64,000 nucleotides of DNA, taken from NCBI GenBank assembly GCA_024278855.1, contig JAJRSJ010000005.1, positions 34,919 through 98,918 of the forward strand. Direction: 5' to 3'. Source of the stretch: Alphaproteobacteria bacterium (GTDB taxonomy: Bacteria > Pseudomonadota > Alphaproteobacteria > Caulobacterales > Maricaulaceae). The position numbers and the translations under genes were made by a program. Below, one piece after another: positions 1-9,605 of this stretch (its first letter is position 1; the number at the start of each line of letters is the position of its first letter). The notes under the pieces are model-generated. The model was given only the letters and a program-made list of their open reading frames with translations. It had not been told where the DNA came from and searched no databases.

Positions 1-1115
1 AAAGCCTTTTTCCAATTTTCAGGCCGTGACGACATGGTCAAACTCGCCTGTTCCATGGTTTTAAACGAATAGGACATACCGACACCCCCCGAGAGAAACA
101 CTGCGTCAGATTTTTGCGCCAAGGCCGAAATACGGCGGTTGAGGATCCGGTTGCCCAAACTTTCAATAAATCCGCGTTTGCGGTGCGCAACGCTATCACT
201 GAAATCGGTATAGGGCTTGATGGTGGCCAATGTGATGCTGGTTTGTATCTCCGGGTCGGTAAAATAGCCCACTTCTGTCGCACGGGGCGGCGTCGTGCCG
301 GCGTCCATATCTGGCCCGGCCGCGCCGACCGCTTGCCAGTCAGCAAAATATTCTGCGATTTTGGCGCTCGCATAGTCGGTTTCAATATCCCCGACCAATA
401 CCACAAATGTGTTTTCGGGCCGGTAATAGCTTTGATAAAAATCGCGAAACAAATCCGCATTCATGGTTTCCAAGGTTTCGTCCACACCAATGGGCATACG
501 ACCAAACAGGCGCGAACCTTTAGAGAAGAAGTTGAACCGGTCCAATGAAGCCCGCACGCCCGGACTGTCTTGGCGACGTTTTTCTGATTGAACAACGCCG
601 CGCTCGCGGTCAATGGCACTTTGCTCCAGGGTTAAATTCTCGACCGTTTCGCGCATGATCATCAAGGTTTCGTCGAGCATTTCCTCGTTAACATCCGGCA
701 AATTCAGCATATAAACCGTTTGGTCAAAACTGGTATAAGCATTGGTGTCAGCCCCAAAAGACAAGCCGAAACGCTCCAGACGCTTGGTCATTTCACCTTC
801 AGGGATGTTTTTAGAGCCGTTAAAGGCCATATGTTCCAAAAAATGCGCCCCGCCGCGAAAATCGTCGGTCTCGTTTAAGGACCCCGTCCCGATACGCACC
901 CTGAGGGCCGCCGTATTGGTCGGCGTATCATTGCGCATCACCGCATAACGCACCCCATTGGGTAATTTTCCGTAGACCACGGCCGGGTCGGGTTTTAAAT
1001 CACTGGCCTGATGAGCGAAATCCACATCATCAATTGTTGGGGTTTTGTCTTTGGGCGTGCATGCACCAAGCAAGAGCGTAGCCAATGTCACAGATAAAAT
1101 GAATTGCAGTTTCAT
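1..1115 (-). CDS. M16 family zinc metallopeptidase (insulinase/pitrilysin-like), lipoprotein, C-terminus cut off by window edge
   Basis: The reading frame runs off the left edge of the window. It opens with a lipoprotein signal (hydrophobic segment, lipobox LLGAC with Cys19), so the protein is probably anchored to a membrane facing the periplasm. The inverted zinc motif HxxEH is seen as HFLEH at residues 91-95. The third ligand fits Glu171 in DRERGVVQSEKR, at the spacing of about 76 residues known for M16 peptidases. M16 enzymes degrade peptides or misfolded proteins. The start at 1115 is preceded by AAGGA about 6 bases upstream. The usual second, inactive M16 domain would lie outside the window, so I cannot say whether the protein is full length. 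Confidence 0.9.
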   Translation of the reverse strand, partial: MKLQFILSVTLATLLLGACTPKDKTPTIDDVDFAHQASDLKPDPAVVYGKLPNGVRYAVMRNDTPTNTAALRVRIGTGSLNETDDFRGGAHFLEHMAFNGSKNIPEGEMTKRLERFGLSFGADTNAYTSFDQTVYMLNLPDVNEEMLDETLMIMRETVENLTLEQSAIDRERGVVQSEKRRQDSPGVRASLDRFNFFSKGSRLFGRMPIGVDETLETMNADLFRDFYQSYYRPENTFVVLVGDIETDYASAKIAEYFADWQAVGAAGPDMDAGTTPPRATEVGYFTDPEIQTSITLATIKPYTDFSDSVAHRKRGFIESLGNRILNRRISALAQKSDAVFLSGGVGMSYSFKTMEQASLTMSSRPENWKKA

Positions 1116-1135
1116 GATTTTTCCTTTTCGGGATG

Positions 1136-1612
1136 TTAAATCCAGCGCCGAACTCTGGATTGGTATGCTATATATGCGTCGCCGAACCGGCCAACAAGAT
1201 ATGCCTCTTCGCGGGCAATCACATAAAACCGCAAGGCAAACCAGACTAGCGGCGCACCCAACAGGGCCAAGGGCGCATTTATGATAAGACTAATGCCGAC
1301 AAATACGATCAACATGCCCAGATAAATCGGATTGCGCGAAAACCCAAATGGGCCAGTTTCGATCAAATTACTATCGGCGGTATTGGGTAGAATATTGGTC
1401 TTGGCCTTGCGGTAGAGAACCGCGCACCAAAGGTTCAAAGCCAGACCCAAAACCACCAAACCAATGCCGAGAAGTTGTAACCACCAAGCGGACATACCAA
1501 ACCCGGTCTTGACAACAAAATCAACCCCAAGCCCGGCCAGTAATATGACCAGAACAATCAGCGGCGGCGGTATACGAACGCCCGGCGTTGTATTGTTCTT
1601 TGGTTTTTTCAT
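1136..1612 (-). CDS. Isoprenylcysteine carboxyl methyltransferase (ICMT)/PEMT-family integral membrane methyltransferase
   Basis: A protein of 158 residues with about four hydrophobic segments. It has the C-terminal signature of the ICMT/phospholipid methyltransferase family: GPFGFSRNPIYLGM (SAM-binding RNPIY) near residues 87-100 and EEAYLVGRFG..Y..Y...VRRWI at the end. The family uses S-adenosylmethionine to methylate membrane-located substrates. The true substrate in bacteria is usually unknown and cannot be told here. It lies directly downstream of the AbgT-type transporter on the same strand (15-base gap), so co-transcription is likely. Confidence 0.8.
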   Translation of the reverse strand: MKKPKNNTTPGVRIPPPLIVLVILLAGLGVDFVVKTGFGMSAWWLQLLGIGLVVLGLALNLWCAVLYRKAKTNILPNTADSNLIETGPFGFSRNPIYLGMLIVFVGISLIINAPLALLGAPLVWFALRFYVIAREEAYLVGRFGDAYIAYQSRVRRWI

Positions 1613-1627
1613 ATACTATATCCGCTA

Positions 1628-3253
1628 TTATTGACCCGGCAGGGTATAGCCAACTGGAGAGTCTGGCCCAAGCGGTACACCCAATATAACCCAGATGATC
1701 ATCAGCGCCGTCCCCGAGAGCAACATCCACACCGAATAGGGGATCATCAAGGCGGTCAAACTGCCCAGACCAAAGTCTTTTTGCCAACGTTTGGCAAAAA
1801 TCAGGATAAGTGGGAAATACACCATGAGCGGTGTGATGATATTGGTAGCACTATCCCCGACCCTGTAAGCGGCGGTGGACGCTTCAGGACTAAAGCCCAA
1901 AAGCATCAACATCGGCACCAGTATCGGCGCCGACAATGCCCATTTGGCGCTAGCGGAGCCGATAAACAGATTGAGTGTTGCCGAGAAAATAATAATCAAA
2001 CCCAGAACAATCGGCAGTGGCAGGCCCGTAGACTGGATAGCATCCGCCCCGTGTACCGCCGAAATCAACCCCAAATTTGACCAACCAAACATGGCAACAA
2101 AATGCGCTGCCGCAAAGGACAAGACCAGATAATAACCCATGTCCTTCATGGCTCCGGTCATCATATCAACCAAATCCTGTTTGTTTTTAATCGTGCCTGA
2201 AACCTTGCCGTAAACCCAGCCACAGGCCAGAAACAACGCCATAAACCCGCCCACCAAGGATGTGTAAAACGGACTTAATGTTTTTTGTACAGAGCAGGTA
2301 CCCGCTTCGATCGTGCCGGGGGCACAAGCCTCTTCGTTAATTAAGGGGGTTCCTGGACCAAAGGTCATAACCAACCACAAGCCAACAATACCCAACGCCG
2401 CCAACCCGGCTAATTTCAGGCCTTTTTTCTCACTAGCAGAAAGTTCCGTATCCTTGCCTTCAAACTGTGCCGCTAATTCGCCGTCGCTTTTCTCGCCGCC
2501 GGGCGACCATTTGCCAAGGCGTGGCTCGATGACTTTGTCGGTAACAAACCAGATGAGCGGTAGATATAATATGGTCATAACAGCAATGAAATACCAGTTT
2601 CCGGCAATATTCATCGTCCAACTTGGATCTAGCCCGCTTATGGAAACGGCCTCTTCGGTAATCCCGAACAATAACGCATCAAGTTGGCCGGGCAGTAAAT
2701 TAGCAGAAAAACCGCCGGAAACACCCGCAAAGGCGGCAGCAATGCCGGCCAATGGATGGCGACCAGCGGCCGCAAACAAAATCCCGGCTAGCGGAATAAG
2801 CACAACATAACCCGCGTCCGCCGCATGATTGCCGAGCATGGCCACCAAAGCTACGACGGGGGTCAGCAAAAACACAGGCGTGGAGCGCACGGCGGCCCGC
2901 ATACCGGCTGCAAAAAACCCGGAGCGTTCAGCCACACCCGCGCCCAACATCACCACCAGCACATAGCCTAGCGGATGGAAATGGGTGAAGGTCTTGGGCA
3001 TTTGCACCCAGAGCTTTTGGATATTGTCCGCAGACAACAAGCTTTGGGATTTAATGACCAACGGACTACCGTCAGCATTTACTTGCACAGGATGGTTGGC
3101 CGTAACCCCGAAAAACGCCATGAGTATGGACACGACCATTAAAATGCCGATCAGGTAGAAAAAGATAAACACCGGATCCGGCAAGCGGTTACCCGTCCGT
3201 TCCACCCAACCTAAGATACCCTTTTGCGTGCTCTCTATTTTTGCCTCGCCCAT
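1628..3253 (-). CDS. AbgT family transporter (p-aminobenzoyl-glutamate/antimetabolite type)
   Basis: A 541-residue polytopic inner-membrane protein matching the AbgT family: N-terminal GxLGWVERTGNRLPDPVFIFFYLIG, then about twelve hydrophobic helices. Family hallmarks include GNHAADAGYVVLIPLAG, the SASAKWALSAPILVPM helix near residues 430-445 and VGDSATNIITPLMVYFPL near residue 470. AbgT members import p-aminobenzoyl-glutamate or export sulphonamide-like antimetabolites by ion coupling; which applies here is unknown. The 541-residue length is normal for the family. It is divergently arranged with the SLC13 permease across a 145-base intergenic region that must hold both promoters. Confidence 0.88.
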   Translation of the reverse strand: MGEAKIESTQKGILGWVERTGNRLPDPVFIFFYLIGILMVVSILMAFFGVTANHPVQVNADGSPLVIKSQSLLSADNIQKLWVQMPKTFTHFHPLGYVLVVMLGAGVAERSGFFAAGMRAAVRSTPVFLLTPVVALVAMLGNHAADAGYVVLIPLAGILFAAAGRHPLAGIAAAFAGVSGGFSANLLPGQLDALLFGITEEAVSISGLDPSWTMNIAGNWYFIAVMTILYLPLIWFVTDKVIEPRLGKWSPGGEKSDGELAAQFEGKDTELSASEKKGLKLAGLAALGIVGLWLVMTFGPGTPLINEEACAPGTIEAGTCSVQKTLSPFYTSLVGGFMALFLACGWVYGKVSGTIKNKQDLVDMMTGAMKDMGYYLVLSFAAAHFVAMFGWSNLGLISAVHGADAIQSTGLPLPIVLGLIIIFSATLNLFIGSASAKWALSAPILVPMLMLLGFSPEASTAAYRVGDSATNIITPLMVYFPLILIFAKRWQKDFGLGSLTALMIPYSVWMLLSGTALMIIWVILGVPLGPDSPVGYTLPGQ

Positions 3254-3398
3254 ACCAACTCTCCCCTATCTTTTTGTTGCCGATTTTTGTTCCCGCGCAA
3301 CATGCCAATAACTTATACACTGTGTCAATATTTATCGAAATTCTTATCAGCACGCAAACACTCTCGCCAAGCTTAAATTTACCTGCTAGAGCCAAATC

Positions 3399-5228
3399 AT
3401 GGATGCACAGTTACTTGAAACCAGTTGGCAAATGTGGGCAGTTTTCGCGATTGTCCTGTTCGGCATTGCCCAATACGCCTTTGAAAAATACTCAATTGAG
3501 TTGGTTTCCCTTGGTATTTTAGCCGTTTTATTGCTGTTTTTTCAAATATTTGTACCTGAAAGCTTATCAGATACAAATGCACGCACTTTGCTGTCCGGGT
3601 TTTCGGATCCGGCCTTAATCACGATTATGGCCCTATTGGTGATTGGTCAGGGCATATTTCATACGGGTGCGCTCGAAACCCCGACCCGGGTGTTAAATTC
3701 TTATTTGGACAGCTACCCAAAGCGCACATTGACTATGGTGTTTGTCGTCGCTTTCGTCACCTCCATGTTCATGAACAACACCCCGGTCGTCGTGATGTTT
3801 ATCCCGGTGTTGACGGCTATGGCTTTGCAATTGCGCGGCTCGGCTTCCAGGTTCATGATGCCGCTTAGCTTTATTTGTATACTGGCGGGCATGACCACAT
3901 TGATCGGCTCATCCACCAATATTCTGGTGGCGGGGGCTTTGGAGCGCTCTACCGATGAGAGCATTGCGTTTTTTGATCCGGCCTGGCCCGGTTTGGTTTT
4001 GGCGGCGATCGGAGTGGCGTTCATTGTCCTGACGTCAAAATGGTTATTGCCAAATAGAGGCCCTGCCCCCGGGACCACGTCGCGTTCAGGCCGACAATAT
4101 ATCGCGCCCATACGCATCACCGCATCCCATCCCCTGATCGGCGCAAAACCTGTGGCTGGCCTGTTTCGTGATTTACGCATGATGACGGTACGCTCAATCC
4201 AGCGCGGCGACAAAAAACTATTGCCGCCCTTTGAAACCCCGTTGCAAAAAGAAGACATCTTAACCGTAGCCGCAACCCGCAAGGCTTTAACGAGCCTGCT
4301 CTCCGCCTACCCGGAATACCTTAAAGGCATGTTGGAAACCCCCGGCTTTAGTAAGGGCGAAGGCACGGCGCGTATAGTCATTAGCGAAGCGGTGATTGCG
4401 CCCGGCTCGCAGATGATTGGCCAAACCATTGAAGAAGCAGGCTTTCAACGCCAGACCGGCTGCCTGGTTCTCGGCATCCAAAGACGCTCGCGCATGATGC
4501 GCGAACGCATGATGCAAATCCGGCTAGAGGCCGGAGATGATTTGCTGCTATTTGGTTATGTGCCGCAAATCGAAGCCATGCGGAGCAATCACGATATTAT
4601 GCTGCTTGACTGGGCCACACAGGATTTGCCGGACATTCGCAAAGCCAATATAGCACGCATAATATTTGCTGCCGTTATCCTCATGGCCTCACTAGGTGTA
4701 CTGCCCATTGTCCACGCCGCCTTTAGCGGGGCGGCGCTAATGATTGCCACCCAATGTTTAAATATTCGCCAAGCCATTCGGGCCCTAGACACCAAAATTT
4801 TCATGCTCATAGGTGCCGCCTTTGCCATGGGCATTGCCCTGGAGGCGACCGGAGGGGCTAATTATGTGGCGGCGCAAGTGGTCGGGGCCTTGCAAGGCTA
4901 CGGGCCACAGGTTTTGTTGGGCGGGCTGTTTTTATTGGTGGCGGTGATGACCAATCTGCTGTCCAATAATGCGACGGCTTTGCTGTTTGCGCCTATTGCA
5001 ATTGGTATTTCCAACCAGACGGGAATTGACCCCAAAGTTCTTATCCTGACCGTCCTATTTGCCGCCAATTGCTCATTTGCTACCCCGATTGCCTACCAAA
5101 CGAATTTGCTGGTCATGGGGCCGGGACATTATAAATTCATAGACTATGTCCGATTCGGCGTGCCGCTTATTTTAGTTATATGGGTAAGTTATATTCTCAT
5201 GCTTCCCTTTGTGTTTGATTTGGGCTAA
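3399..5228 (+). CDS. SLC13/DASS-family anion permease with two RCK_C (TrkA-C) domains
   Basis: A 609-residue membrane protein. The N-terminal membrane half contains MFMNNTPVVVMFIPVL and GSSTNILVAG, and the C-terminal half contains LLSNNATALLFAPIAIGIS. These are the paired hairpin/SNT-type motifs of sodium:dicarboxylate/sulfate (DASS) transporters. Between the halves, at about residues 215-390, lie two soluble regulatory TrkA-C-like domains (for example IRITASHPLIGAKPV...LFRDLRM and SEAVIAPGSQMIGQTIEEAGF). This architecture is typical of bacterial SLC13 permeases of uncertain substrate (sulfate, dicarboxylates or other anions). The gene sits 9 bases upstream of bpt and probably shares its transcript. 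Confidence 0.87.
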   Translation: MDAQLLETSWQMWAVFAIVLFGIAQYAFEKYSIELVSLGILAVLLLFFQIFVPESLSDTNARTLLSGFSDPALITIMALLVIGQGIFHTGALETPTRVLNSYLDSYPKRTLTMVFVVAFVTSMFMNNTPVVVMFIPVLTAMALQLRGSASRFMMPLSFICILAGMTTLIGSSTNILVAGALERSTDESIAFFDPAWPGLVLAAIGVAFIVLTSKWLLPNRGPAPGTTSRSGRQYIAPIRITASHPLIGAKPVAGLFRDLRMMTVRSIQRGDKKLLPPFETPLQKEDILTVAATRKALTSLLSAYPEYLKGMLETPGFSKGEGTARIVISEAVIAPGSQMIGQTIEEAGFQRQTGCLVLGIQRRSRMMRERMMQIRLEAGDDLLLFGYVPQIEAMRSNHDIMLLDWATQDLPDIRKANIARIIFAAVILMASLGVLPIVHAAFSGAALMIATQCLNIRQAIRALDTKIFMLIGAAFAMGIALEATGGANYVAAQVVGALQGYGPQVLLGGLFLLVAVMTNLLSNNATALLFAPIAIGISNQTGIDPKVLILTVLFAANCSFATPIAYQTNLLVMGPGHYKFIDYVRFGVPLILVIWVSYILMLPFVFDLG

Positions 5229-5237
5229 ACGGGTCTT

Positions 5238-5957
5238 ATGTCACGCCATTTCGATCCAAATCAATTGCAGTTTTATATTACTCTGCCGGCCCCCTGCCCG
5301 TATCTGGACGGGGAGATGGAGCGCAAGATTTTCACGCCGTTGGAACCGCTCGACGGGCCACATGTTAATGATTATCTGACCCATTCAGGGTTTCGCCGCT
5401 CGCAAAATGTGATTTACCGGCCGGCCTGCGAAACCTGTCATGCCTGCCATTCATTGCGGGTAAAAGCGCCAGCTTTCAAACCGGGGGCCAGCTTTAAACG
5501 CACGATCAAAGCCAATGCTGATCTAACCCGCAGCGTCAATGAAGCTTATGCGACCCGTGAGCAATATGATTTGCTGCAAAAATATCTTGAAAGCCGTCAC
5601 CCGGACGGCGGCATGGCCGAAATGGATTTTGCACGCTACGAGATGATGGTGGAGGACTGCGCCGCCCAAACGCAAATATTTGAATACCGCGACAATACAG
5701 ACCGCTTGGTCGCGTGCTGTATCACAGATACATTGCGCGACGGCCTGTCTATGGTTTACAGTTTTTTTGATATTGGCCAGACCAAACGCAGTTTGGGCAA
5801 TTATATGATATTGGATCATATTACCGCCTGCTCCAATGCCGGACTGGCATTTGTCTATTTAGGGTATTGGGTAAAAAACAGCCCTAAAATGTCCTATAAA
5901 GCTCGCTTTAAACCACATCAGGTGTTACGAAAAATTGGTTGGTGCAATGTAGATTAA
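5238..5957 (+). CDS. bpt: Aspartate/glutamate leucyltransferase (arginyltransferase family, N-end rule)
   Basis: At 239 residues it matches bacterial Bpt in length and motifs: FYITLPAPCPYLDGEMERK near the N-terminus, FRRSQNVIYRPACETCHACHSLRVK with the Cys cluster near residues 65-75, and the GNAT-like C-terminal half with LGNYMILDHI and LGYWVKNSPKMSYKARFKP. Bpt transfers leucine from Leu-tRNA to N-terminal Asp or Glu of proteins, marking them for ClpS/ClpAP degradation in the cytoplasm. It lies 9 bases after the SLC13 permease gene. I see nothing missing. Confidence 0.93.
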   Translation: MSRHFDPNQLQFYITLPAPCPYLDGEMERKIFTPLEPLDGPHVNDYLTHSGFRRSQNVIYRPACETCHACHSLRVKAPAFKPGASFKRTIKANADLTRSVNEAYATREQYDLLQKYLESRHPDGGMAEMDFARYEMMVEDCAAQTQIFEYRDNTDRLVACCITDTLRDGLSMVYSFFDIGQTKRSLGNYMILDHITACSNAGLAFVYLGYWVKNSPKMSYKARFKPHQVLRKIGWCNVD

Positions 5958-6013
5958 AGCTTCAAAAATAAGAAGCGTAAAACACAAAGTACGAAATAGG
6001 GGAAATGGGTATT

Positions 6014-7150
6014 ATGAAACGACGACATTTACTGGCTGCTGCCGCAGCCTTGGCAACTGGTGCAACCACTGTATCTGTGCTTGGCGGAAAACCGGATACT
6101 AAAACCACACAAACCATAAACACACCAGGCTCACCTAATATAAGCAAAAACCGCCGCCAATTACGCTTGGTCACATCATGGCCAAAGGATTTCCCCGGCT
6201 TGGGCATTATGGCCAACCGGCTCGCCGACTTTGTAGGCACAATGACCGAGGGCCGCATTGAGATAAAAGTCTATGCGGCAGGAGAATTGGTCGGGGCTAC
6301 AGAGGTTTTCGATGCCGTCTCCACAGGCGCGGCGGATATGTACCATTCAGCCGAATATTACTGGCAGGGCAAAGCCAAAGGCTTTTCATTTTTCACCGCC
6401 GTCCCCATGGGCATGACCGCGACCGAGATTGCCGGATGGGTTAATTTCGGCGGCGGTCAGGCCTTGTGGGACAAATTGTCAGGCCGGTTCAATATTAAAC
6501 CCTTTCAAGCAGGTAATACCGGGCACCAAATGGGTGGCTGGTTTAAAAAAGAAATTAACTCACTTGAGGATTTCAAAGGCTTAAAAATGCGCATGCCCGG
6601 CATGGGCGGCGAGGTTGTGCGCAGGCTCGGCGGGGCGGCGGTGCGCTTGTCGGGCGGCGAAATATACCAAGCCTTGCAATCCGGTGCCATTGACGCCACG
6701 GAATGGGTCGGGCCGTGGAATGATTATGCCTTCGGATTTTACCGCGAAGCTCCCTATTATTACGGCCCCGGGTTTCACGAATCCGGTGCGGCATTGTGTT
6801 TAGGGGTAAATCTTGATGTTTGGAATAGCCTGTCGCCCCATGACCAAGTTATTTTCGAAGCCGCGTGCCGCACCGCCAATGATCTCAGCGTCGGCGAATA
6901 CACCCACGAAAACGGCAAGGCTTTGGAGATCTTGAAGACGGAGCACAATATCGTCCCGCGCACTTTCCCAGACGAAGTTCTGGATAAAATCGGTCGCACC
7001 AGCGAGGCCGTGGTCGCAGAAATCGGCAATAGCAATGCCGAGACCCAAACTATTTATGACAGTTATCTCAAGGCTAGGGACAGCTACCGTAGATGGACAG
7101 AAATCAGCGACGGTGCCTATATAGCCGCAAGAGCGGCAGCGCTTAAGTGA
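6014..7150 (+). CDS. dctP: TRAP transporter solute-binding protein DctP, TakP-like, Tat-type signal
   Basis: Periplasmic ligand-binding subunit of a TRAP transporter. Starting at 6014 rather than the in-frame ATG at 6005 leaves AGGGGA at a normal spacing of about 10 bases and gives a Tat-like signal (MKRRHLLAAAAALATG). The mature part has the TakP-subfamily hallmarks in order: VYAAGELVGATEVFDAVS, YYWQGKAKGFSFFTAVPMGM, GNTGHQMGGWFKKEINSLED, LKMRMPGMGGEVVRRLGG and SGAIDATEWVGPWNDYAFG. TakP proteins bind 2-oxo acids, so an alpha-keto acid ligand is a reasonable inference. It heads a dctP-dctQ-dctM cluster. Confidence 0.92.
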   Translation: MKRRHLLAAAAALATGATTVSVLGGKPDTKTTQTINTPGSPNISKNRRQLRLVTSWPKDFPGLGIMANRLADFVGTMTEGRIEIKVYAAGELVGATEVFDAVSTGAADMYHSAEYYWQGKAKGFSFFTAVPMGMTATEIAGWVNFGGGQALWDKLSGRFNIKPFQAGNTGHQMGGWFKKEINSLEDFKGLKMRMPGMGGEVVRRLGGAAVRLSGGEIYQALQSGAIDATEWVGPWNDYAFGFYREAPYYYGPGFHESGAALCLGVNLDVWNSLSPHDQVIFEAACRTANDLSVGEYTHENGKALEILKTEHNIVPRTFPDEVLDKIGRTSEAVVAEIGNSNAETQTIYDSYLKARDSYRRWTEISDGAYIAARAAALK

Positions 7151-7178
7151 TGGTGGTAAAAAAACTCCGCATTTACAT

Positions 7179-7252
7179 TGTCATTCCGGGCTTGCCCCGG
7201 GACCTCGTATTCGTCGCAAACATTGAGGCCCCAGATCAAGTCCGGGGTGACA
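7179..7252. repeat. Imperfect inverted repeat (REP-like element) between dctP and dctQ
   Basis: Left arm 7179-7194 (TGTCATTCCGGGCTTG) and right arm 7237-7252 (CAAGTCCGGGGTGACA) are inverted copies matching at 13 of 16 positions. They flank a spacer of about 42 bases. The arms resemble the dispersed palindromic TGTCATYCCGGRCTTG-type intergenic repeats common in Alphaproteobacteria. In RNA it could fold into a long hairpin between dctP and dctQ and lower expression of the permease genes relative to the abundant binding protein. Confidence 0.7.
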
Positions 7253-7276
7253 GAACTACTGTGTTCGGAGGCTTAT

Positions 7277-7966
7277 ATGAACCCTGATCTCCTCGACATT
7301 ATCGGGCGTAGTTTGCAAGCCGTAGGTTGGGTGTTTTTGCCGGTTTTGCTGACGCCTTTGCTGTGTTTGTTTTTCCCGAAACGGCAAGCCCTGCGCAGCT
7401 TCCTGACTACACTCATCCAAACCATAGACGGATTTAATATGTGAGTTGGTGAAGCTGTGAAATGGCTTTTGCCGATTTTGGTGGTCAGCATAGCCTTCGG
7501 GGTTATTGCCCTGTCTATATTTGGCCAAGCCTGGACGAAATTTGACGAAAGTGCCATTTATTTTCACGCCACTATTATATTGCTTGGCTCTGGCGCCACA
7601 CTGTTGGCCGGAAAACATGTCAGGGTGGATATATTTCACGCCAATATGCCGCCCAAGTCCAAGGCTTTGGTTGATTTTTTCGGATTTTACGCGCTTATGA
7701 TACCGTTTTGTCTGGTGCTTTTGTGGAACGCCCAAAGCTTTGTCGCTCTCTCTTGGTCATCTTTTGAAGGCTCGGCCGAATCGGACGGTATCAAAGGCTT
7801 GTTTATTCTCAAAACTTTCGTGTCCATATTTACACTGATGATGCTGAGCCAAGGCTTGTCATTGGCCGGGCGGGCGGCTTTGTTAATCGGCGGTGCGCCG
7901 CCCCCGCCGCTCCCGCCAAATATAGAGGACCCATTCGCCAAAAATCATGCGGGAGACGGTCTATGA
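7277..7966 (+). pseudogene. dctQ: TRAP transporter small permease DctQ, interrupted by one in-frame TGA
   Basis: The gene starts at ATG 7277 with a perfect GGAGG five bases upstream, reads through a first hydrophobic helix and then meets TGA at 7442-7444 (codon 56). The same frame continues without a break to 7966. The alignment-like continuity across the stop is convincing: ...TLIQTIDGFNM, stop, VGEAVKWLLPILVV reproduces the ID..N..xG..V.WL pattern of DctQ. The rest has the typical HVRVDIFH and C-terminal helices. A GTG at 7457 could restart translation but would lose the first helix and has a poor ribosome site. Either a true nonsense mutation, a split gene, or a base error. It overlaps dctM by 4 bases (ATGA). 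Confidence 0.75.
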
Positions 7967-9546
7967 GCCCGGCTGAATATCTGGCCTTGTTGATGTTTGC
8001 CGCCGCTTGCGCCGGACTTATGGCGGGCTACGGCGTCGCTTTTACATTGGGCGGGGTGTCACTGATATTCGCGGCGCTCGGCGTTTTTACTGGACAATTT
8101 GAGACCAGTTTTCTCTTGGCCCTACCCGGTCGGGTTTTCCCACTAATCACCCGCGATATTCTCATGGCGGTACCATTGTTTGTCTTCATGGGGGTGATGT
8201 TGGAAAAATCCCGCATTGCCGAAGATTTATTGGAGGCTATGGGGGACTTGTTCGGCAATCTTCGCGGCGGTTTGGGTATTTCAGTAGTTTTGGTCGGGGC
8301 TTTGTTGGCCGCTTCTACTGGCATTGTCGGAGCTACAGTTGTGACCATGGGACTTTTGTCTCTGCCCACCATGCTCAAACGCGGTTACGCCCCGTCTTTG
8401 GCCGCCAGTTCCATAGCGGCTTCGGGGACTTTGGGGCAAATCATACCGCCGTCCATTGTACTGGTTATATTGGGCGACCAGCTTTCCAACGCTTACCAAG
8501 AAGCCCAGCGCAGCCACGGCTTGCAAGGCAGCGGGACAATTTCCGTGGGCGATTTGTTCGCAGGTGCGCTCCTGCCCGGCTTGATACTGGTTGGGCTTTA
8601 CGCCCTATATATTGCCGTCGTTGCGGCACTGAAACCCCATATAGCCCCGGCCAGTGGTTGGGATAAAGATGTGCAAATGGGCAAGTTCATCCGCCGTACC
8701 CTACGCGCTATGTTGCCGCCATTACTTCTGATCATAGCCGTGCTTGGCTCGATTTTGTCGGGCTATGCCACCCCCACACGCGGTGCAGCGCTTGGGGCTT
8801 TGGGTGCCATTCTTTTGGCAGGTTATAAGCTCTCGGGCGACAAACCGGGTGTCCAAAAATTGATCGTACTCGCAACATTGGGGCTTGGTGCGCTTATTAT
8901 CATAGACCTAAGCGGCATTGACATGCGCTTTAACCAGACCGGTTGGGCGGTTAGCGAACGTATAGCCGTGACATTGGCTTTGGCATTTAGCGGGCTGGCC
9001 ATATTGGGCACAGGTGCGGCATTGGCATATCTAAAGAACAAAGGCCAATTAGCCGATGTGTCGCGCTCGACCATGTATATCACAAGCATGGTGTTTGTCA
9101 TCCTGATCGGAGCCACCATGTTCAGCTTGGTATTTCGCGGGTTTGGCGGTGATGAACTGGTCGCTCATATGTTGGCCAGCGCGCCCGGCGGCCCCGCAGG
9201 TGCTTTAATACTCGTGATGATCGTAATGTTTTTTCTAGGCTTTTTCCTAGATTTTATCGAAATTACCTTTGTTATCGTGCCTCTGGTCGCGCCGCCGCTC
9301 ATGGCTATGGGCATGGACCCGATTTGGCTTGGTATCTTGATGGCGCTGAACTTACAGACCAGTTTCCTAACCCCGCCCTTCGGCTTTGCCTTGTTTTATT
9401 TGCGCGGTGTCGCGCCGCCGGAAGTAACAACGACAGCTCTCTATAAAGGCATAATTCCGTTTATCGGCATTCAGATATTTGTAATTTTACTGGTCGCGTT
9501 TTTTCCTGAAATCGCCACGACATTGCCCAAATTGATGGCAGGGTGA
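7963..9546 (+). CDS. dctM: TRAP transporter large permease DctM
   Basis: A 527-residue membrane protein with about 12 or more helices. It carries DctM signatures: VFVFMGVMLEKSRIAEDLLEAM, SIAASGTLGQIIPPSIVLVILGDQLS near residues 147-175, and in the C-terminal half FFLGFFLDFIEITFVIVPLV and MALNLQTSFLTPPFGFALFYLRG. Together with DctQ it forms the sodium-driven membrane part that accepts substrate from DctP. It begins inside the dctQ stop (ATGA overlap), which suggests translational coupling, so a stop in dctQ could also depress DctM. Confidence 0.93.
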   Translation: MSPAEYLALLMFAAACAGLMAGYGVAFTLGGVSLIFAALGVFTGQFETSFLLALPGRVFPLITRDILMAVPLFVFMGVMLEKSRIAEDLLEAMGDLFGNLRGGLGISVVLVGALLAASTGIVGATVVTMGLLSLPTMLKRGYAPSLAASSIAASGTLGQIIPPSIVLVILGDQLSNAYQEAQRSHGLQGSGTISVGDLFAGALLPGLILVGLYALYIAVVAALKPHIAPASGWDKDVQMGKFIRRTLRAMLPPLLLIIAVLGSILSGYATPTRGAALGALGAILLAGYKLSGDKPGVQKLIVLATLGLGALIIIDLSGIDMRFNQTGWAVSERIAVTLALAFSGLAILGTGAALAYLKNKGQLADVSRSTMYITSMVFVILIGATMFSLVFRGFGGDELVAHMLASAPGGPAGALILVMIVMFFLGFFLDFIEITFVIVPLVAPPLMAMGMDPIWLGILMALNLQTSFLTPPFGFALFYLRGVAPPEVTTTALYKGIIPFIGIQIFVILLVAFFPEIATTLPKLMAG

Positions 9547-9605
9547 CGTCCGCGCCCGGCGGACCTGTAAGTTTATGATGTGAAGATCATCTTAGCCTCG
9601 AAAAA

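Noticed and set aside
7178..7276. An upstream start at 7178 for dctQ
   Set aside because: The added sequence is the translated REP-like palindrome; GGAGG sits directly before the ATG at 7277.
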